Assembly (NCBI GenBank): GCA_040954595.2
Contig: CM082583.2
Coordinates: forward strand, 2,542,001-2,606,000
DNA: 64,000 bases
Source: Balanoglossus misakiensis
Taxonomy: Eukaryota > Hemichordata
Reading direction: 5' to 3'
The position numbers and the translations under genes are program-made. Shown here one piece after another: positions 28,668 to 38,264 of this stretch. The notes beneath the pieces are model-generated. The model saw nothing but the letters and a program-made list of their open reading frames with translations. It searched no databases and had not been told where the DNA came from. Positions within the stretch are counted from its first letter, which is position 1, and every line of letters starts with the position of its first letter.

Positions 28668-31600
28668 TGTATGTATGTATGTATGTATGTATGTATGTAT
28701 GTATGTATGTATGTATGTATGTATGTATGGACGGATGTAGTAACAAATGGAATCTGTCACAACATGCACAGATATAATAATGCTACCAATTTTACGGAAT
28801 AGCATGTTTCATTAAAGGCACGTAAGCTGTAACTTTTGGGATAATTTTCATAATTTTTGTTTCACACTGCACTACCATTAGTCCATGCAGATGAAGGCAG
28901 TGAACTATACACAAGCATTATAAACCCTAAATATGAGTGCATATGCAAGTTTTAACCAGATAAATAATAAAGCTTTGCTGCAAGCGATTATGGCCGCCAC
29001 CGTGGGAAAATGAAAGAAACAATGAAAATGTCGCATTTCCGGTTGTGAAACTTCATAAACAAAACATGATCTCATCCACTTGAGCTCATGGAAGTAAATG
29101 TACACCACTGAGACATCAGATTTTCATTTTTCATTGCAAATTGCACTTTTTTAAAAATTTCAGGAATTTTCGTTTTTCTTTAATTTTTGGCCATTTTGTC
29201 ATAAATAAGTGTTGAGTTTGATATATTATCATGAAATAGCATTTAATAGATATAATTAAAGGCATATATGAGATTATTTAAAACATTGATTTTTTATCCA
29301 GTTGCAGCTTACGTGCCTTTAATGTTTCTCCTAAATCTCATTTACAGGTAGTGCGTCCTTGCTTGGCGTGCACCAACCCTTGTGAGAAGACCAATTGTGA
29401 TCCCGACTGTTCCATGAATGATGTGAACGATTATAGGCTAGTTCTTGAGGGTTTGACTTTAAATTCTTCCAGAATGATTGAAGACGGTGGTATATTGAAG
29501 AGTGTACCAGCAGTATATCACCTGTCAATAAAGGCCGTGACAGGCATGTTTACATTCGCTTAGTAATGTTCAATAACTGCGATTGTTAAAATGCATATAC
29601 GTGTGTTGTAAGAAAAAGTCGGACATTTACTAACGACTGCTTATGTGTATCTATGAACCTTAAGTGGAATCGTAAAATTGTTAACAATTGATCGCACATT
29701 GAGAGTCATAGCGTGGCAAAGAATAGGACGATATATAAGAGCGGTACCAATCTACGCCAAAAGTTTTTCTGCCATTATGTACTAGCATTGTTTTTGAAGA
29801 GAAGAACGGAAGTTGTGCTTATTTAAATGCATTGGTCCACAACAAAGAAGATCGATAATGGGCCGACAGCAGAAGGAACGCATTTTGACAACTTGAAGGA
29901 AGACAATGCATTATCCCTGTACTATAGGCCAGTTACTACATTTGTTACAGCCCCAGTAACTCAAACTTTAGGTTATTTTCTTAGTGTTTGGGGGTGTATC
30001 AACTGTTGTTTCTTGTTCTATTCTGCAGAATAGATCGGTATTTTTAACACGACTTGTTTTATATTAATCAACATTGTCACTGTTGAAATGGAATTCAAGT
30101 CCGGACTTTAATTCCTTTTGCCAACAATAACAATGGCCGTTATCCATATACAGGCTTTATTGCACAATTTCATAAAACTATTCACCATTCATTTTGTCAT
30201 GTAGGGTCCGGGAGATCTGCACTGGCTTCGTCGAATGGTGTGTACGTGGATGACACACCCCCTGTGTTTGATTACCTTTACCACGTGGATTTGTCTTGGT
30301 CATTGTATCAACCAGTGGAGTACCAGGGAAGCAACACAACTATTGCTGTCCGCTTCAATGCATACGACATAGGTAGTAAGGTACGCCCAGTAATGAAATT
30401 ACTCTCAAGTCTACAGGTGCCTTTTTGGAATACTTAAGTGTAGATATTGCCCTAAAATAACATTAGCTGAAACTTGTGGCTTAATTTTCAGTATTTTTGT
30501 TCGGTAAACCAAATGGATTCGTGTTCTACTCCAAAGAACATGCTAATATATCACGTAGGCCTACTCCGCTTGTCAACATACCCTGCATGTGTGTGCTACG
30601 GCCATTGCTATTGTTGACAAGTCAATTCTAGTCTGGACACGAATTAAAATTTTGCAGTATGATAATGCTGACTATATGCACATATGTTGTGTTAATAAGC
30701 TGGATTTTGAGCATGTCATCATGCTTGAGGGATTTGAACAAGAAAATGTAGCAGTATTTCTGTTCTGTGTATTAAGTACAATTTTCGGGGTGCTACCCGT
30801 AAGATGCTAAAATCCCTGTATTCCGCTTGTCAGCATCTCATCGATGTGTGTATCCAACGCTGTAATTAATGACGAATGAATAACTGCAGCGTCTTCAATT
30901 CAGTTTTCAACAGTAACATATGGCTTTGTTGATCTTCGATTCCATCATGGATTAAAGTATCGTCAGGGGATATACAAAGCACAGTGACAAAGTTGTGTAA
31001 TCACGTTACATCTAAAAAGTTTACACTGTTCACCTTTTGCCGAATAATTATCCATAAAAACAAGTCTCAAACTGTGGAAACAGCTTCTGAAATCAGAAAT
31101 TAACGTATTGTTTATATCATATCGTACCTTTTTCCTGTACGCAGCCATGTCCAACATAACAAACATCTCTAATATATCAGTGTTTTGAAGCATAAAAGGT
31201 GATCACTTTTCAAGCCTTTCATTAAAGAAAAAACAACGCTATTCACTTGTGGACTACTTCATCAGGTCAAAGAATACAGATGGGCAATAGGAAGCGAACG
31301 TAACTTGACTGACATTCAGGACTTTGTCTCAGTTGGATTGGATACACTTGCCGTTAACGACAGTCTAGGTGGCGTACTCGAGGACAAGGAAACTTATTAC
31401 GTCATGGTACAAGCTATCAACCGAGCCGAATTGATAACATCCGAAGTTACCACTGGTGAGTTTTGATAGAATTTCCAGAGGCAACATGCATTGCCAAAGC
31501 ATTTGGGAAGATGGTAGGAATTCGTGATGGTTGCGATTTGAGCTGATGACTGGATACTAGAATTTCCGAAATTGCTAAATCTCACTCACTTTCTAATTAA

Positions 31601-32822
31601 TTGGTCCAGTCAATAACTTAGCCACCTTGCTGCGTGGGTAATTCTTATGCAATTTCCAATGCATTAGTTGTAATAATTGATTGAAGAAATATCTAATTAT
31701 CCTTATCAGAATAGTAATAGGTCGGATAATAGATGTGACTTGTAACATGGACTCTATCAGTTTTATAATGTCTGCCAGTCATACCAAGCCTATACCTTCC
31801 CTACACTGGACGCTCCTCATTTACCTTCCGCTGGATATTGTTATGTTTATAGGTGTCACTTTGATGGCAACGCCGCCAGCGGTCTCAACAAGCAATGCAA
31901 CGAGCGAGTGTCCAGATGACGACATAAATAAAGATCTGCCCGACGCCAACCTTTGTGGAAGTCAATCGAGTACAGGGATGAAATGGTCAAGAGTTGAAGA
32001 TGATTCTGTCGACAGCTATCGTAGGCCAATTTGCATATAATAGACCACTTTCATGACCTCTGAGTGACATAACATCTTGGTATTTTGTTAGTATGACACG
32101 TTCGACGTTACATACAGCATACGCCCTTCTGTAACCGACATAATTCAAATGTTTTGTTCCATAAAGAGATTCAGAGTGCTCAAATTCAGTAGTATATAGT
32201 ATATATAGGTGACTATGCCAGAGTTTTAACACAGAATGGTAAACTCATACCAACGAAATCCCAGTATGTAAAGGTCAGATTGGGGTCATGAAAGTGGCTT
32301 ATTAGCTGGCTGCTACTCCGTGTTTCTTTTCCATGCAGTTACAGTTGACCAGAGTTTCAATTTCGCAATTGCTTGATGACCTTACCGCAGTACGCAAATC
32401 AGTCACAAACTACAGTAAAAAAGATGTAGAAGTTTTTGCTACATTAAAATATGGAAGGATTCCCTATGGAAAGAAACTTGAAGAAGAAAAGAGATGGTCA
32501 TCCTTTTTCATGAAATGATTAATTTGTCTGTGAAGTGTTAACATAGAGATTGGCAGTCCTTTTGAATTTGAATTTAAGGCAGTGTGACATTCGATTTTGG
32601 CATGGTGACCCGATATTTTTATACTAGTGTTATATTCTTGCCCTGAGCAAATTATGAGAAAAATTTCCAAACTTTGATTATGCAGGTGCATCTACAACCT
32701 TTATTGTCAAGGTTGCATTTTTCTTGAATTATGTATACTGACCGTTTTACATGCTTTTTTATCTAATACTTTTGACACAATGTTATTAATTAATTAATTA
32801 ATTAATTAATTAATTAATGTAT

Positions 32823-32873
<51 letters not shown>

Positions 32874-35800
32874 TTCATTTATTTATTTATTTATTTATTT
32901 ATTATAGTGTTTTCTATTGGAAGTTCGGAAGATGACAAGGACATCTTTCCTGATTTGCGAGTTGGTTACAACACATCTGGTGATGTCGAAATACAGAACG
33001 GAGCTGTTTACGTCGGTGACAAGCACATCGCAAATGTTTCAGGTGTCAGAGAAGTTCGAGAGGGAGAAGACACGGAAGAAATGAAGAATAGATTTCACAT
33101 GGAACCAGGAAGGTTGTGATTGATATTGCATACACCCTTTTCAGAAGCCTAGCGCCCTCAAAAGGTCATCATGAATTGAAACTCGTAGCGAGGCCAATGG
33201 GAACACCCCTTGATGTGATCGGGCAACTTTTCCCCTGTGGCCTCGCTTTGAGTTCAAATTCACAATGGCTGTGTTAGGGCGCTAGAGTTATGAAAAGGGT
33301 GTATTACAAGCACCTTTTCATGTTTTTTTTGTATAGCGCTGACACTGATGTTTTTGTAGTCCTGGGAAAGACAATACCATCATGTACATGTAAATGTACT
33401 TCTAAACTGTTTAGAATGGTAAATTCTAACTATTGGTCCGGTTATTTTCAAATTGTTTGAAGACACGGTAAATGACGCAACCCACACACGTACGCCTACT
33501 ACAACATTTAATACATTCTCCTGTACGATTTAGCCCCTTACTATTTGCATAATTGTGTTGACGTTAGATGAAAAAGAACCACCAACGACAATAAAGCTTA
33601 TTTTTTTATTTCTCTCCAGAACAATGTATTCGAGAATCACTGTTTGTAACAAAGGTCACAAGTGTGGAGCAATGGCAGCTTCAAAAACAACCATATCTAG
33701 TAAGTATCTTTCTAACCAATATGTTTTAAGTATTTTTGTTTTATGTATCTACTGCAGTTTCTTGTTCAAAGTCCTGAAACATGATGAAATACCCAGCATT
33801 AAGCTTATCAACACAACATATTTGTTTATAGTCATCATTGTTATTGAGATCAAGTCCGGACTAGAATTCATTTGTCAACAATAACAGTGGTTGTCACATA
33901 CAGGCTATGAGGGCAAATGGAGTAGTGCTGTTTGGAGTAGAGCAAGAAATTGCATTTGATGCACTGGAAAAAACTGAAAATAAAGCCAAACGGTACTGCT
34001 AATGTCTCTTTAAAGAGTTCACAGAAACTGGGTTTTTCTACATTAAATGACATGTTTCTTAAAAATTACAGAGTAAATATGTTTCGAATTACTCAGCAAT
34101 TGAGCAAAAGTTGCACGTAACGTTTCCTGACAAATGGGATCTTGACACTTTTTTGCAAAACAGGGAAAGACGATACTCTGTCGAGCCCAGTGAATGGCTC
34201 CGGTGTCGATATCGCTCTATTAGATGACGTCAGTGCTGTGAGCATTCAATCCGACCCACAACAACGTCAGAAAAAACGGAAAAGGAACGTGGATTCCACA
34301 CAAGGTAATATTGTCTGTGACGTGTCATTCAAATCAGTGCACTGCCAAAAGAATATGAAAATGTGGCCAAGCAGATCAAGTTGCGAGAGTCAAGACGTGA
34401 TTTTGCTCCTGGCAAAGATATCTACATTATCGATCTGCCTGTTATAAGCATTGTTTTCTCAATATCTATAGTTTATTATCAGATTAGAATCTGCGCCATA
34501 GTGACATAAGCAAGTCTAGAGAATGTATAAATTCATTTCAGGCGAAGATTTCAAATTCCTCGTATTCCTTAGTATTACATGGCTCACGAAACTGTTCATA
34601 TTTTTAAAGAAAAAAAAAACATCTGGAAAAGTGTTAGTTTTCGGTTTTGCAGGGTACAATTACTCATTGCGCAGTGGATGACCCTTAGCAATTCAAGAAG
34701 CTATACCACTGAATCCACATAGTGTTACTGCATTATTCGTAATACCATAAGATAAAGAGATAAGCCGTTTCTCCCTATATTGCTTAATGCAGACGGCGAC
34801 TCGGAGGAAGAGGTCACCCTGATGGCCGGCGTACTGTCTGGCGATGACCTGCTCGACAAGTATGCGTCGGACGCTTCGCGAGATTTTAACCCCTTTATCG
34901 TAAACCCACACACCACAATGGCTCAGACAGACAGGCTGCTAAGAAAAAGGTAATTTGCATGTTCATGCATTTTGCACCAATATATAGGCCCTGTTAGTAA
35001 TTCACATGGTAAACTATACGGTTGTAACGAAAATACAGTGTGTGGTATTATATTATACCAGTATATTGATGGTGTAAATCACGCTATTTGATTGGTCGAG
35101 ACACGACACGTGACCGTGATATATTAGCCATATACCACAGTCATATATCATAGTCAAAGAAAATGCCTTTTTAAAATGTTTTATGCCAAGTTTCAATATA
35201 CTGGCATAATATAATAGCAATAAAACACCCCCAGCCATGGTATACCACTCGATTTTGACCAGTTCAACTCCATATACGCACTCGCTATCGCTCGTGCGTA
35301 TATGTCGTGAACTGGTCAAAATCTCGTGGTATACCATGGCTGGGGGTGTTTTATTGCTTAAATAAATGCTCACTTCCTATTTCGTGATAGTGTTTATCAC
35401 TACGAGAAACCAATAAAAAGAAAACATGTAGCTATCATCGACTGCAGAATAAGGCCAAGAAAATTGTGTGTTTCCGATAACCCAATCAGCCTTAGTTCAA
35501 ACCCCATACCCTAAAACTCGGACACAGCATGATAAGACTCATCATTTCCCCTTTATTGTAGAATCAAATCTATCATCGGTCCTTCATTTTACACGACGAC
35601 CGTCGGACGTAAACGCATGAAAGAACCCTTAAATATTACTCTTGGCTTTAACACGTCGACCTACATGGACGTAAACGTTGGCATATTGCCGAAGCTAGTG
35701 TTCTGGCAAACAGGTATGTTCAATAAAATCACATTTAATTGGAACTTTTCCCCTATTTCTCAGTTAACATTTTTGGCAATTTTGATGAGGCCGTGGGGAT

Positions 35801-38186
35801 TATATGTATATGGAAACTTGTACAAAATTTGATACTTTACTAATCTTTCCAAACAGACATGCAAGAATGGCGAGACGCCAGTCATACATGTGAGAAATCA
35901 CTCGGTGAATACCAATATGATTGGAGACGGGGAACACTGAGCGTACAGGTATTTTCCAAAGTCCTACGCAATTCCGATACACACGCAGATGTATACTTAT
36001 CATGCATAGTATCTTTATATTGATCACAAAGGTTTATGGAATTGAATTGAATTGAAATGGCGTATATATCGCAGGAGAGATACTGCCAGGAAACTTGGTC
36101 TTTGGGCTTCCTAGAATATGCCTCATTACAAATAAAATGTGTGGGTAGCATATGTTAACATTAGATAAATTGTACCAATGTATAGATTTCCCATTCACTA
36201 GTGAGAAGTGTATATGCCTGTATATACATATATGTGCACTAGAAGTAAAACAAAACAACGTTTGTCCATTTTAATCAACGTGGTACCGAAACAAGCCCAA
36301 CACTCATTATTATCGAATGTAAACAAATTGCCAGGTCCAAGAATGCAGTGAAATATTAGAGGTCGTTTCATTGTACCTATAACCAGGTTTGTGCGACAGA
36401 TGTCGAGAGCCAACAAAATGCAGAATCCCACCGGCGTCGATCTCCTGCCCCGGATCTGTACTTTCAGGGACCAACCCTATTCACTGTGGCTAGTATTGGA
36501 CCATTCGTCAACACCCCACCAACGATCACTTCGGAGAGCGAAATATGGATGTCAGAAGATGCGGGGACCATCCAATTTAAAATTACAGCATTTGACGAAG
36601 ATGGAGACGACGTCAGCTTTGAACTGGACGGTGAAACTGCAGCACAATTTGGATCCGGAGATGTTTCATTGGCAGGAGATGGAAGTTTGTCATACAAACC
36701 TTGCTTGGACTGCTTCGGTGTGCAAAGCTTACAGGTATTGGCCAAAGAAGACAGAAAGGACAATTTTGAAGCTCTGTCGACGTCATCAACCTTACGAATA
36801 GACGTGCGTGGTATCAACGACAACCCGGAAATTTTCTTAATTACGGATCACTTGAATACTAACGATGGAATGTTTCACACGCAAATCGCCACGACAGAAG
36901 AAAGAAAACACGACGACGATGGCAATGGTTTTGAAACTGTTTTGGGAGCATTTGACCCAGACACCTTCGACACTTTGACCTTGTTGTTTGACCCTCCGCA
37001 GCACGGCACCCTAGAAACTGGTGTACAGCATACCGCTGTTGAATTCATCAATGAAGACTGTTTGCCGATATCCAACATCACTGAAGATTACCTGGCCTAC
37101 AATAGTTCCGATGTATCAACCGTGTTATTCCCGTGCGGGTTGCCCGTTCCACACAGTGTTGACCGACTTGCGTGGGTCTTCGCTGCCATCAAGTACACCC
37201 CGGATGTGGGCTTCCACGGGGAAGACCGTTTCAAGGTGAACGCAGTGGACCAGGGTGGCGCTCATTCTGACGTCATCACCGTCAAGGTGTTCGTACTGGC
37301 ACATCCGTGCTTCAACGGGGGGATGTGTAACGGAACTAATTCTGGCCTGGACTGTTTGGACACAGAGCGTGCCAAGGGTTTCCATGGCTACTTCTGTAGC
37401 TGCCTGCCTGGTTACACCGGCGAGTTTTGTGCCACCGACCACAATGAGTGTTCATCCAACCCGTGTCCGACCAACTTCACGTGCATTGACCAGGTATATA
37501 AATACAATGTATCTCTATTGGCATGCCAAATCACATGAAACCCCCGAAACACTCGTGGTTTTACTTGCCTTACCCTTTGTACAGTAAAATCGAATGTGCC
37601 GATAAACAAGTCTTTACAATAACAACCTTCGAATTTGTTCTGGGTTGAGTATCAACAAGGTATTTCTACTTTAATTGGAAAATTTCAGTTCCCTGTACCT
37701 CTTTGTGAAGAATAAATTTCACTGAAAACATTTCCTTTATCCTAGATCGACTCGTTCGCGTGTTATTGTGCAAATTCCGACTGGTCCTGTGGCGGACGAT
37801 CTTCAAGTTCCAACGCCATCCTAATTGCCTCGATTTGTGGAGGATTTCTTCTAGCTGTCCTTGTTATCTTGATATGGAGATGGAAACACTGGAAGAAAAA
37901 CAGGCAATTGAAAGTAGCGTAAGCATGCCGTTTGTGATACCACTATTCCAATCACTAGTCGTTCATGGTGACTCATGGTCTATTTCTTATTACTGTTTTC
38001 TCTTGGCTAAACTTGCTGGCTTAACCCAATCTAAACATCCACTGTGTCTTCAAGATATTAAGGGGGTTCGTCTGGGGCTGCTAGAGGCACACGTTCTTTA
38101 TCAGTTTTTTTAGGTCACATTGGTATAGGCATATATACCATGGGACCTTATGGGATCGGTTGCGTCTGTATGTATGTATGTATGTA

Positions 38187-38228
<42 letters not shown>

Positions 38229-38231
38229 TGC

Positions 38232-38264
<33 letters not shown>

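Noticed and set aside
35461-35530. tRNA-like segment (AGTTCAAACCCC)
   Set aside because: Only a loose T-loop resemblance; no matching acceptor stem, D-arm or anticodon arm could be folded.
36464-36823. 119-codon minus-strand frame
   Set aside because: Shadow of the cadherin-like exon 53.
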